Positions 1-6,401 of a DNA stretch of 9,457 nucleotides are shown here, one piece after another. How positions within the stretch are numbered: the stretch's first letter is position 1; each line of letters begins with the position of its first letter. Position numbers and translations under genes: made by a program. The stretch spans positions 1 through 9,457 of the forward strand of contig CAISLL010000013.1 of assembly GCA_903886165.1 (NCBI GenBank). The letters are read 5' to 3'. The stretch comes from an uncultured beta proteobacterium (GTDB taxonomy: Bacteria; Pseudomonadota; Gammaproteobacteria; Burkholderiales; Burkholderiaceae_C). A model generated the notes under the pieces. That model had not been told where the DNA came from. It did no database searches and worked only from the letters and a program-made list of their open reading frames with translations.

Positions 1-434
1 GAAATGTGTGAACCCAGCGGGCCCATGCTGAACGGCACCACATACATGGTGCGGCCTTTCATGCAGCCGTCAAACAGGGCCTTTTTGTCGGCGCTGCCGG
101 TTTGCAGCAGAACGCGCATCTCGGCCGGGGCCATCCAGTTGTTGGTCGGGCCGGCGTTTTCTTTTTGCTCGGAGCAAATGTAGGTGCGGTCTTCCACCCG
201 TGCCACGTCGGTGGGGTCAGAACAGGCCAGAAAGCTGTTAGGGCGTTTGGCGGGGTTGAGCTTCTTGAAGGTGCCGGCTTCCACCAATTGCTGGCACAGG
301 CGTGCGTATTCTTCATCCGAGCCATCACACCAGTACACATTATCTGGCTTGGTGAGGGCCGCCATGTCCGCCACCCAGGCGATCAGTTTGGCATTTTTGA
401 CGTAGCTAGGCGCAGCAAGAGTCTGGTTTGACAT
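1..434 (-). CDS. pckG: Phosphoenolpyruvate carboxykinase (GTP), N-terminal part, cut by window edge
   Basis: This gene encodes the GTP-dependent cytosolic enzyme that interconverts oxaloacetate + GTP with PEP + GDP + CO2, the entry step of gluconeogenesis. The first 144 codons are present, out of roughly 600 usual for the family. The translation from the ATG at 434 begins MSNQTLAAPSYVKNAKL and contains CDGSDEE (about residues 36-42), DPTDVARVEDRTYI (about 74-87) and GCMKGRTMYVVPFSMGPLGS near the window edge, all typical of the GTP-type N-terminal domain. The GTP-binding P-loop region lies outside the window. A strong Shine-Dalgarno GAGGATT (441-447) sits 6 nt before the ATG and decides the start. 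The gene runs in the same direction as the threonine ammonia-lyase upstream of it, with a 164-bp gap, so it probably has its own promoter; a TAGAAT box on the minus strand at 513-518 is a possible -10 but has no convincing -35. The identification is firm; completeness cannot be judged. Confidence 0.93.
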   Translation of the reverse strand, partial: MSNQTLAAPSYVKNAKLIAWVADMAALTKPDNVYWCDGSDEEYARLCQQLVEAGTFKKLNPAKRPNSFLACSDPTDVARVEDRTYICSEQKENAGPTNNWMAPAEMRVLLQTGSADKKALFDGCMKGRTMYVVPFSMGPLGSHI

Positions 435-598
435 GGCGGGAATCCTCTAGGTAATTAAAAAAGGCGGGGGGGGTTGGCCAAGAATTGCGGGGCAAACACC
501 TCAAACCTTACTATTCTAGAGAGTGTGCCCGGCAGTTACCTGACGGTTACACCCCAACATCCACACAGGCTCAGGCAGGGAAAACCCTTAAGTTGACC

Positions 599-1801
599 TT
601 AATGTACACATTGCGCGTCCATCCCGGCACCCTGCAAGGCAGCCAGAACTTCGCCGATATGCTGCGGTCCACGGGTCTGGATCACCAGCTCGATTTCGAC
701 ATTTTGCGCTGCCAGGGTGGTGAACGCGCGCTGGTGGTGCACCTCATTGATATTCGCCCCTGCCGTAGCCACCGTGGCGGTGATCACGGCTAGCGTCCCA
801 GGCACATCGCGCGCGCTCACCTTGAGACGGGCCAACCGTCCCGCCCGCACCATACCGCGCTCAATGATGGCGGCCAGCAGCAGTGGGTCAATGTTGCCGC
901 CGCACAGCACCAGCCCGACCTTTTTGCCTTTAAATCGCTCCGGGTATTTCAGCAACGCCGCCAGTCCGGCCGCACCTGCCCCCTCAACCAGGGTTTTCTC
1001 GACCTCCAAAAGCATGACGATGGCTTGCTCAATGTCACCCTCGTCCACCAGCACCAGGTCACTGACCAGCTGTTTGATGATGGCCTGCGGCAGGACGCCC
1101 GGCCTGCCCACCGCAATGCCCTCGGCGATGCTGCTGCTGCCCTGCGGAAAGTGCGTGCCCTTGATCGCGTTGTACATGGCAGGGAAACGCGTGGTTTGCA
1201 CGCCAATGACCTCGATACCCGGCTTAAGCGCCCTTGCCGCAGTAGCCATGCCCGCAATCAGCCCGCCGCCGCCAATGGCGACCACCAAGGTGTCCAGTTC
1301 TGGCACGTCGGCCAGCATTTCCAGGCCCACCGTGCCCTGACCGGCCGCGATGTCGGGGTCATCGTAGGGGTGCACAAAGATCAGGTGCTGTTGCTCGGCC
1401 AGCAAAAGAGCGTGGCTGCGCGCCTCGTCCAGCGTGTCCCCGTGCAGCACAATTTCAGCGGCAAAACCCCGGGTGCGCTCGACCTTGACGCCGGGGGTAA
1501 AACGCGGCATGACAATCACCGCACGAATGCCGAGGCGCTGCGCGTGGTAGGCCACACCTTGAGCGTGGTTGCCGGCACTCATGGCAATGACGCCACGCGC
1601 GCGTTCCTGCTGGCTGAGTTGCGCCAGCTTGTTGCAGGCGCCGCGCTCTTTGAACGACGAGGTGAACTGCAGGTTTTCAAACTTCAAAAACACATCTGCA
1701 CCCGTGATTTCAGACAGCGTCCTGGATGCCACGCAGGGCGTGCGCAACAGGTGATCCTTCAGGCGCGCGGCAGCGTGCTCAATGTCGGCAAGTTCAAGCA
1801 T
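599..1801 (-). CDS. Threonine ammonia-lyase (threonine dehydratase), single-ACT form
   Basis: This is a PLP-dependent enzyme that deaminates L-threonine to 2-oxobutanoate and ammonia, either feeding isoleucine synthesis or degrading threonine. Of the 400 residues, the fold-type II PLP domain covers about 1-320, with the Schiff-base lysine in SSFKERGA (K51), SAGNHAQG (75-82), the glycine-rich phosphate loop GGGGLIAG (177-184) and LCGGNID (299-305). An ACT-like regulatory domain follows at about 326-400 (LKVSARDVPGTLAVI start). Biosynthetic IlvA is about 510 aa with two ACT-like repeats and E. coli TdcB is about 330 aa with none, so this belongs to the roughly 400-aa one-ACT class. I therefore leave the symbol blank (often annotated ilvA or tdcB). 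The ATG at 1801 has GGAG (1810-1813) 8 nt upstream. It is transcribed divergently from the diguanylate cyclase gene. A perfect palindrome CCCATATGGG (1829-1838) lies about 30 nt before the start and could be an operator. Confidence 0.93.
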   Translation of the reverse strand: MLELADIEHAAARLKDHLLRTPCVASRTLSEITGADVFLKFENLQFTSSFKERGACNKLAQLSQQERARGVIAMSAGNHAQGVAYHAQRLGIRAVIVMPRFTPGVKVERTRGFAAEIVLHGDTLDEARSHALLLAEQQHLIFVHPYDDPDIAAGQGTVGLEMLADVPELDTLVVAIGGGGLIAGMATAARALKPGIEVIGVQTTRFPAMYNAIKGTHFPQGSSSIAEGIAVGRPGVLPQAIIKQLVSDLVLVDEGDIEQAIVMLLEVEKTLVEGAGAAGLAALLKYPERFKGKKVGLVLCGGNIDPLLLAAIIERGMVRAGRLARLKVSARDVPGTLAVITATVATAGANINEVHHQRAFTTLAAQNVEIELVIQTRGPQHIGEVLAALQGAGMDAQCVH

Positions 1802-1828
1802 TTTTCAGACTCCAGGGCGAAAAATTCA

Positions 1829-1838
1829 CCCATATGGG
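1829..1838. promoter_or_regulatory. Perfect 10-bp palindrome CCCATATGGG upstream of the threonine ammonia-lyase
   Basis: A perfect 10-bp dyad sits 28 bp before the ATG at 1801, in the divergent region between the threonine ammonia-lyase and the diguanylate cyclase. Its position fits an operator or promoter-proximal site, but I recognise no regulator consensus and I could not place good -10/-35 boxes on either strand here. It may be a chance palindrome. Confidence 0.2.
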
Positions 1839-2047
1839 GGATAGACACGAATCTTTCAAAGACTCAAAATTGTCCGCATTAATGTAAGCCAAGCTGCATT
1901 GGGCCACGCACCACGCCACCTGTCAGATGTTTTCAACCGTCGCTCCCACCGGCCTGCGCTGCGGGTTGCCCCAGAGGCGCCCCCGCGATGGCCCGGACAC
2001 GTGCAAGTTGCCGATCAATCTGTCGGTTGACCCATAGGACGTACACC

Positions 2048-3868
2048 ATGGGCTACCACCCCATCTCCAGCTGGCAGGCAGGTCCACAAGAACAGGAGCA
2101 TTTGCGCACCCAGGTGCTGGAATTGCTTGCTTACAGTGCATCCCTACCTGAGGTGCTGAGCACTCTGACCCAGGGTGTCGCTGCCTTGGAGGTCGGCGTG
2201 CGCTGTTCCGTGTTACTGATTGAACCGCAGCCGATCAGCGGGCAGGCCTGTCTGCGGGTCGGTGCAGCAGCAGGCCTGCCGGACTTTTTTCTGGCCGCAC
2301 TGGACGGCACCGCCATGACGGACCATTGCGCCACCGCAGCGCGCTCCCGTGAATGCGTCGTGATCGAAAACGTCCGTGCCAACCCCAATTGCACCCTGTG
2401 CCACAACCTGACGAGTGACGCGGCCATCGGGGCCTGCTGGTCGCAGCCGATTCTGGCTGCCGAGAACGAGTTGGTTGGCGTGTTCTCGTTGTACTTGCAA
2501 GCACCACAAACACCCCGCGACACCGATCTGGCTGCGCTCGAGCAGCTGGCCCGACTGGCCAGCATTGCCATCGTGCAGCGACGCTCGGCGCAGCGCCTGC
2601 GAGACAGCGAAGCACGTTTTCGGGCGCTGGCAGAACACACCTCCGAGGCCATTCTGGTGCACCAGGCCACCCGCATCGTGTATGTGAACCCGGCAGCCGT
2701 GAGGTTGTTTGGCGCCAGCTCAGTGCAAGACTTGCTTGGCACATCCACCATCGATCGCATTCATCCCGACTTTTTAACACAGCAGTCCTGCATGGAGCGC
2801 ATCATCCAGCGCCAACCGCTGCCACCGCTTCCACCGCTGGTGGAGTCGCGGTTTCTCAGGTTGGACGGCAGTGCATTTGACGTCGACGTGCAGGGCAGCC
2901 CGATTGTTTTTGATGGAGCCGACGCCGTGCATGTGTCGATTCGTGACATCACCCAGCGAAAACAAGACGAACAACAGCTGAAAGTCGCAGCCAGTGTGTT
3001 CAGCCATGCACTGGAAGGTATTTTGATCACGTCAGCCGACGGGACCATCGTCGATGTGAATGCGGCCTTTACCCGCATCAGCGGGTACGCGCGCGACGAG
3101 GTGCTGGGCCGCAACCCCCGCCTTCTCAGCTCAGGACGGCAGGACAATGCGTTTTATGCCGCCTTGTGGCAATGTCTGACTGAGCAGGGGCATTGGTCAG
3201 GTGAGTTGTGGAACCGCCGGAAAAACGGCGAACTGTACGCCGAGCTGCAGAACATCAGCGCCGTGCGGGACGAAAAAGGCCAGATCACACAGTATGTGGC
3301 GCTGTGCTCGGACATCACGCGCCGCAAGGCGCAAGAAGCCCAACTGGAACACATGGCGCACTATGACACCCTGACCGGTCTGCCGAACCGGGCTCTGCAG
3401 GCCGACCGTTTGCGGCAAGCCATGGCGCAGGCCGTGCGCCGGGGTCTGCACCTGGCTCTGGTCTACATCGACCTGGACGGCTTCAAGCTTGTCAATGACA
3501 CCCTTGGCCACGCGGCCGGTGACTTCCTGCTGATCACGCTGGCGCAGCGCATGAAGCAGGCGCTGCGTGATGGCGACACACTGGCGCGCATCGGCGGCGA
3601 TGAGTTTGCCGCCGTGCTGATCGACCTGGCGCATGACCAGGACTGCGCCCCGCTGCTGCAGCGCCTGCTCACCGCTGCAAATGAGCCTCTCAGGTACGGC
3701 AGCGATACCCTGCAAGTGTCAGCCAGCCTGGGCGTCACCTGTTACCCACAAGCACATGACCTGACACCCGACCAGTTGCTAAGCCAGGCCGATCAAGCCA
3801 TGTACGAGGCCAAATTGGCTGGCAAAAACCGCCACAAGGTGTATGGGTGTGGCAACCTCGCCCTGTGA
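2048..3868 (+). CDS. Diguanylate cyclase with GAF-PAS-PAS-GGDEF architecture
   Basis: This is a predicted sensor enzyme that makes the second messenger c-di-GMP from two GTP. No membrane segment or signal peptide is visible, so it is probably cytosolic. The 606 residues (from the ATG at 2048) hold a GAF domain (about 10-175, with ACWSQPI and GVFSLYL typical of GAF), a first PAS (about 190-305, ending SIRDITQRK), a second PAS (about 312-425, SADGTIVDVNAAF and ending CSDITRRK), then the cyclase domain (about 436-606) with HYDTLTGLPNR, DLDGFKLVND, an intact GGDEF (516-520) and the inhibitory I-site RDGD (507-510) exactly five residues before it. No EAL domain is present, so it should be a cyclase with product inhibition. 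The GAF carries an unusual CTLCH (115-119). I chose the ATG at 2048 because AGGA (2036-2039) lies 8 nt upstream; an in-frame ATG at 1988 would add 20 residues and has a less well placed AGAGG. The ligands sensed are unknown. Confidence 0.93.
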   Translation: MGYHPISSWQAGPQEQEHLRTQVLELLAYSASLPEVLSTLTQGVAALEVGVRCSVLLIEPQPISGQACLRVGAAAGLPDFFLAALDGTAMTDHCATAARSRECVVIENVRANPNCTLCHNLTSDAAIGACWSQPILAAENELVGVFSLYLQAPQTPRDTDLAALEQLARLASIAIVQRRSAQRLRDSEARFRALAEHTSEAILVHQATRIVYVNPAAVRLFGASSVQDLLGTSTIDRIHPDFLTQQSCMERIIQRQPLPPLPPLVESRFLRLDGSAFDVDVQGSPIVFDGADAVHVSIRDITQRKQDEQQLKVAASVFSHALEGILITSADGTIVDVNAAFTRISGYARDEVLGRNPRLLSSGRQDNAFYAALWQCLTEQGHWSGELWNRRKNGELYAELQNISAVRDEKGQITQYVALCSDITRRKAQEAQLEHMAHYDTLTGLPNRALQADRLRQAMAQAVRRGLHLALVYIDLDGFKLVNDTLGHAAGDFLLITLAQRMKQALRDGDTLARIGGDEFAAVLIDLAHDQDCAPLLQRLLTAANEPLRYGSDTLQVSASLGVTCYPQAHDLTPDQLLSQADQAMYEAKLAGKNRHKVYGCGNLAL

Positions 3869-3879
3869 GCGTGCCTGCG

Positions 3880-3902
3880 AGCAGCCCCGGGTGGGGCTTG
3901 CT
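3880..3902. terminator. Probable bidirectional terminator hairpin between convergent genes
   Basis: The 36-bp gap between the stop of the diguanylate cyclase (3868) and the stop of the convergent aldo/keto reductase (3905) holds a GC-rich inverted repeat: AGCAGCCCC (3880-3888) pairs with GGGGCTTGCT (3893-3902) apart from one bulged base, with a 4-nt loop. The placement is ideal for terminating both genes, but neither side has a good U-tract, so the call rests on the stem and the location. Confidence 0.5.
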
Positions 3903-3904
3903 TG

Positions 3905-4948
3905 TCAAGGCCGCCGGTCGGTCGACGGCCGCTGCCACAGGTTGATGCCGCCATCCACCGCGTGCTGGTCAATCGCCTTGAGTTCTTCGGCGCTGAAACC
4001 CGGCTGATTCATGGCCCCCGCCAGCTCGGTGATTTGCGCCGCTGAACTGGCACCAATGAGGGCCGAGGTGACGCGTGTATCACGCAGCACCCAGGCGGTG
4101 GCCATTTGCGCCAGGCTTTGGCCGCGCGCCAGCGCTATCTCGTTGAGCTTGCGCACGTGCGCCAGGTTGCCATCGCTCAGAAATTCAGGCTTGAAGGAGC
4201 CGCCACCCGGCCGGTTGATGCGTGCATCCGCCGGAACACCGTTCAGGTATTTGTCGGTCAGCAGGCCCTGCGCCAAGGCGCTGAAGGCAATGCAACCCAT
4301 GCCGGTGTCGCCCAGCGCATCCAGCAAGTCTTCTTCAATCCAGCGATTGAGCAGGCTGTAGGAAGGCTGGTGAATAAGTGCCCGCACACCCATGCCCTTC
4401 AATAGACCCGCCGCTTCACGCGTTTTTGCCGCCGAATAACTGCTGATGCCCACATACAGTGCCTTGCCCTGCTGTACCGCCGTTGCCAGTGCGCCACAGG
4501 TTTCTTCGAGCGGGGTGTCGGGGTCAAAGCGGTGCGAATAGAAGATGTCCAGATAGTCCAGCCCCATGCGCTGCAAGCTCTGGTCCAGGCTGGCCAGCAC
4601 GTATTTCCGCGAGCCGCCACCCTGGCCATAAGGTCCCGGCCACATGTCGTAACCGGCTTTGCTGGAAATGATCAGTTCATCGCGGTAGGGTCTGAAGTCA
4701 CGCCGCAGGTGCTCACCAAAATTGACCTCGGCGCTGCCAAAGGGCGGGCCATAGTTGTTGGCGAGATCAAAGTGTGTGATGCCAAGGTCAAAGGCCGTGC
4801 GCAAAATCTGGCGCTGGGTGGCCAGCGGCGTGGCATCGCCAAAGTTGTGCCACAACCCGAGGCTGACGGCGGGCAATTTCAGGCCGCTTGACCCGCAACG
4901 CCTGTAAGGCATGGTGTCGTAACGGGTGCTTTCTGCACTGAAAGACAT
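3905..4948 (-). CDS. gpr: Aldo/keto reductase, L-glyceraldehyde 3-phosphate reductase type (YghZ/Gpr-like)
   Basis: This is an NADPH-dependent cytosolic oxidoreductase. The E. coli homologue YghZ (Gpr) reduces L-glyceraldehyde 3-phosphate and also acts on methylglyoxal. The 347 residues match the family length and several near-invariant stretches of YghZ: LSLGLWHNFG-like VSLGLWHNFG (28-37), DLGITHFDLANNYGPP (54-69), AGYDMWPGPYG (98-108), DIFYSHR (134-140), ALYVGISSYS and IHQPSY. The expected catalytic tetrad is present as D61, Y66, K97 and H139. The C terminus keeps ALIGASSAAQI and GGINLWQ. A strong AAGGAG (4955-4960) sits 6 nt before the ATG at 4948. The gene is convergent with the diguanylate cyclase and divergent from the glutathione S-transferase. 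Assignment to this AKR subgroup is firm; the physiological substrate in this organism is an inference. Confidence 0.92.
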   Translation of the reverse strand: MSFSAESTRYDTMPYRRCGSSGLKLPAVSLGLWHNFGDATPLATQRQILRTAFDLGITHFDLANNYGPPFGSAEVNFGEHLRRDFRPYRDELIISSKAGYDMWPGPYGQGGGSRKYVLASLDQSLQRMGLDYLDIFYSHRFDPDTPLEETCGALATAVQQGKALYVGISSYSAAKTREAAGLLKGMGVRALIHQPSYSLLNRWIEEDLLDALGDTGMGCIAFSALAQGLLTDKYLNGVPADARINRPGGGSFKPEFLSDGNLAHVRKLNEIALARGQSLAQMATAWVLRDTRVTSALIGASSAAQITELAGAMNQPGFSAEELKAIDQHAVDGGINLWQRPSTDRRP

Positions 4949-5011
4949 CGCAGACTCCTTGAAATGGATTATTGCAAAATTGCCTGTAGCCTTTATACAA
5001 AAAACGCTTTT

Positions 5012-5026
5012 AGCTACTTATAAGGT
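5012..5026. promoter_or_regulatory. Palindromic element CTTATAAG in the divergent gpr/GST intergenic region
   Basis: The sequence CTACTTATAAGGTAG contains a perfect 8-bp dyad CTTATAAG flanked by CTA and GTAG. It lies between the divergent reductase and transferase genes, in an AT-rich stretch that is the likely promoter zone of both. A TATAAA on the minus strand shortly downstream could serve the reductase as a -10. No regulator family is recognised and this could be promoter sequence rather than an operator. Confidence 0.2.
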
Positions 5027-5061
5027 AGTAGAGTGTCAGGCCACACATGCACTATAGAGGT

Positions 5062-5090
5062 TTGTTTGCCATTCGGTGCATCATTGTTAT
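5062..5090 (+). promoter_or_regulatory. Candidate sigma-70 promoter for the glutathione S-transferase gene
   Basis: TTGTTT (5062-5067) and TGTTAT (5085-5090) are separated by 17 bp, a standard spacing, and would place the transcript start about 30 bp before the GST start codon. Both boxes are only partial matches (3/6 and 4/6), so this is a weak prediction. Confidence 0.25.
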
Positions 5091-5127
5091 TGCGCCACCT
5101 TTATCCACACCACACCAGGGAATCAAC

Positions 5128-5832
5128 ATGCCTGACCTCAGCCCATTCGCCATCACCCGGAAATGGCCTGCCCAGCATCCGCAACGCCTGCAGCTTTACT
5201 CACTGCCCACCCCAAACGGGGTGAAGGTGTCGATCATGCTGGAAGAAACCGGCCTGCCTTATGAGGCGCATCTGGTCAGTTTCGAGTCGCAAGACCAGTT
5301 CTCACCAGAATTTATCGCCACCTTTCCAAACAACAAGATCCCGGCCATCCTTGACCCCAGCGGACCGCAGGGCCACCCGCTGGCACTGTTTGAGTCCGGC
5401 GCAATTTTGATATACCTGGCCGAAAAGACCGGGCAGTTTCTGCCGTCTGACCCCGCTGCGCGGTATGAAACCATCCAATGGCTGATGTTCCAGATGGGCG
5501 GCATCGGTCCGATGTTCGGGCAGCTTGGTTTCTTCCAGATTTTTGCCGGCAAAGAGTTTGAGGACAAACGCCCGCGCGACCGCTATGCCACTGAGAGCCG
5601 GCGCCTGCTGGGCGTGCTGAACCAGCGGTTGGCCAGCCGCGCCTGGGTGATGGGCGACAATTACACTGTGGCCGACATCGCGATCTTCCCCTGGGTGCGC
5701 AACCTGATCGAGCGATACCAGGCCGGCGAATTGGTAGGCATTCAGGACTTTGCCCATGTGACGCGGGCGCTGGCAACCTTCATGGCCAGGCCCGCCGTGC
5801 TGCGCGGACTTGCCGTGCCGACCAACGCCTGA
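5128..5832 (+). CDS. Glutathione S-transferase family protein, YfcG/YghU-like (Nu class)
   Basis: This is a cytosolic thioredoxin-fold protein. E. coli YfcG and YghU of this group act mainly as glutathione-dependent disulfide oxidoreductases and organoperoxidases rather than as conjugating transferases. The 234 residues contain an N-terminal thioredoxin-like domain (about 20-102) with the characteristic TPNG (28-31, T-P-N in place of a catalytic Tyr/Cys), NNKIPAI with the cis-proline (68-74) and the glutathione-contacting ESGAILIYLAEKTG (89-102). An all-helical C-terminal domain follows (about 110-230), with MGGIGPMFGQ and the GDNYTVADIAIFPWV motif (177-191). The frame stays open upstream to 5047, but the ATG at 5128 is preferred: AGGG (5117-5120) is 7 nt upstream and the family N terminus begins here. 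It is divergent from the YghZ-like reductase and followed after 42 bp by the 108-aa gene. The exact substrate is not predictable. Confidence 0.9.
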   Translation: MPDLSPFAITRKWPAQHPQRLQLYSLPTPNGVKVSIMLEETGLPYEAHLVSFESQDQFSPEFIATFPNNKIPAILDPSGPQGHPLALFESGAILIYLAEKTGQFLPSDPAARYETIQWLMFQMGGIGPMFGQLGFFQIFAGKEFEDKRPRDRYATESRRLLGVLNQRLASRAWVMGDNYTVADIAIFPWVRNLIERYQAGELVGIQDFAHVTRALATFMARPAVLRGLAVPTNA

Positions 5833-5874
5833 AAGACAGCCGACTTGACCATTGATCAATGAAACCCGCAACAC

Positions 5875-6201
5875 ATGTTCCCAGAAACACCTCATCTGCC
5901 CGTGAACGCCAAAGTGCGATTTACCAAAGAACGTTTGTCAGTCCTGACGGCCCCGGACCGGCGGCAGCTTGAAGGGCGGGTCGGTGTCGTCCAGAGCTAT
6001 TGGCAAGAGACAAAAAAGCCCACCGTCTATTGGCCGCAAGACGGCAATCGGGTCGAACTCAGGCTGATGCGCGTGGACCCGCGCCACCTTGAGCTGGTGG
6101 AAGAAGCGCCCGCCGCTGCCCAGCCCGAACCCCAAATCAGCGATGACACGGATGGCAACAAAAGGTTGTCCCAAAGTGAGCTTGACGATCTGTTTGGTTA
6201 G
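5875..6201 (+). CDS. Small protein of unknown function with FliM-like C-terminal peptide
   Basis: I do not recognise a named family for this 108-aa protein. Residues about 8-75 look like a compact beta-rich, KOW/SH3-like fold: NAKVRFTKER, then GRVGVVQSYWQ, KPTVYWP, VELRLMRVDPRHLELVE. A Pro/Ala/Glu-rich linker (about 76-95) follows, and the protein ends in RLSQSELDDLFG. That tail strongly resembles the LSQ-x-E-I-D-x-L-L peptide at the N terminus of the flagellar switch protein FliM, which binds phosphorylated CheY. Here it is at the extreme C terminus on a flexible linker, so a docking function is conceivable but inferred. The ATG at 5875 is the only reasonable start: an in-frame TGA lies 15 nt upstream, and no clear Shine-Dalgarno is visible. 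It sits 42 bp after the glutathione S-transferase in the same direction and is probably cotranscribed. Coding is supported by codon use and a clean end. Confidence 0.75.
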   Translation: MFPETPHLPVNAKVRFTKERLSVLTAPDRRQLEGRVGVVQSYWQETKKPTVYWPQDGNRVELRLMRVDPRHLELVEEAPAAAQPEPQISDDTDGNKRLSQSELDDLFG

Positions 6202-6380
6202 GGCACCCCCGATGGTTCAGCGTTGACAGGCAGGTTTGCTTCAAACAGTGCCCCGTCCCCGGTCCATTCATTCTGTTACAGAACTTGCATTTTCGGTGGC
6301 GACTTGTCCGGGTATCGCCGCTAAGGGAATTGGAAATTACAAAAATACCGGTTTAGGTTGAATTGTTATGTCCCAATAAT
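6202..6380. other. Non-coding gap between core gene and insertion sequence
   Basis: These 179 bp lie between the stop of the 108-aa gene and the left end of the insertion sequence, and the base composition shifts from GC-rich to AT-rich toward the IS. I see no gene on either strand: minus-strand frames reading out of the IS all hit stops within about 14 codons and do not continue the interrupted integrase. It holds a 13-bp dyad TTCTGTTACAGAA (6271-6283) and a lone perfect TTGACA (6223-6228) without a matching -10. No clear terminator follows the 108-aa gene. Confidence 0.6.
6271..6283. repeat. Perfect 6-bp-arm palindrome TTCTGTTACAGAA
   Basis: TTCTGT and ACAGAA are exact reverse complements around a single central T. 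The site resembles a dimeric regulator operator or a recombinase core. It has no adjacent gene start to regulate, so its role is unknown. Confidence 0.35.
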
Positions 6381-6401
6381 CCTATTTTCCTCAGTTACCC
6401 T
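6381..6401 (+). repeat. Left terminal inverted repeat of the IS (transposase 3' side)
   Basis: This 21-bp end begins CCTATTTTCCTCAGTTACCC. It matches the inverted copy at 8077-8097 at 20 of 21 positions. The transposase TAA stop (6395-6397) is embedded in it. Confidence 0.88.

Noticed and set aside
577..598. Intrinsic terminator after the threonine ammonia-lyase
   Set aside because: Only a 4-bp AGGG/CCCT stem around TTTT is visible and there is no proper U-tract after a stable stem.
1025..1882. A 285-codon plus-strand frame antisense to the threonine ammonia-lyase
   Set aside because: It is a shadow of a confidently identified high-GC gene on the other strand and shows no recognisable protein motif.
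1988..2047. Upstream ATG adding 20 residues to the diguanylate cyclase
   Set aside because: The extension (MARTRASCRSICRLTHR) is unlike a GAF-domain leader, and the ATG at 2048 has a better spaced AGGA. It remains a possible alternative.
5047..5127. Upstream ATG extending the glutathione S-transferase by 27 residues
   Set aside because: The extension has no family counterpart and would overlap the likely promoter; AGGG before 5128 fits better.
6223..6245. Promoter with perfect TTGACA at 6223-6228
   Set aside because: There is no TATAAT-like hexamer at 16-18 bp and no plus-strand gene follows it.
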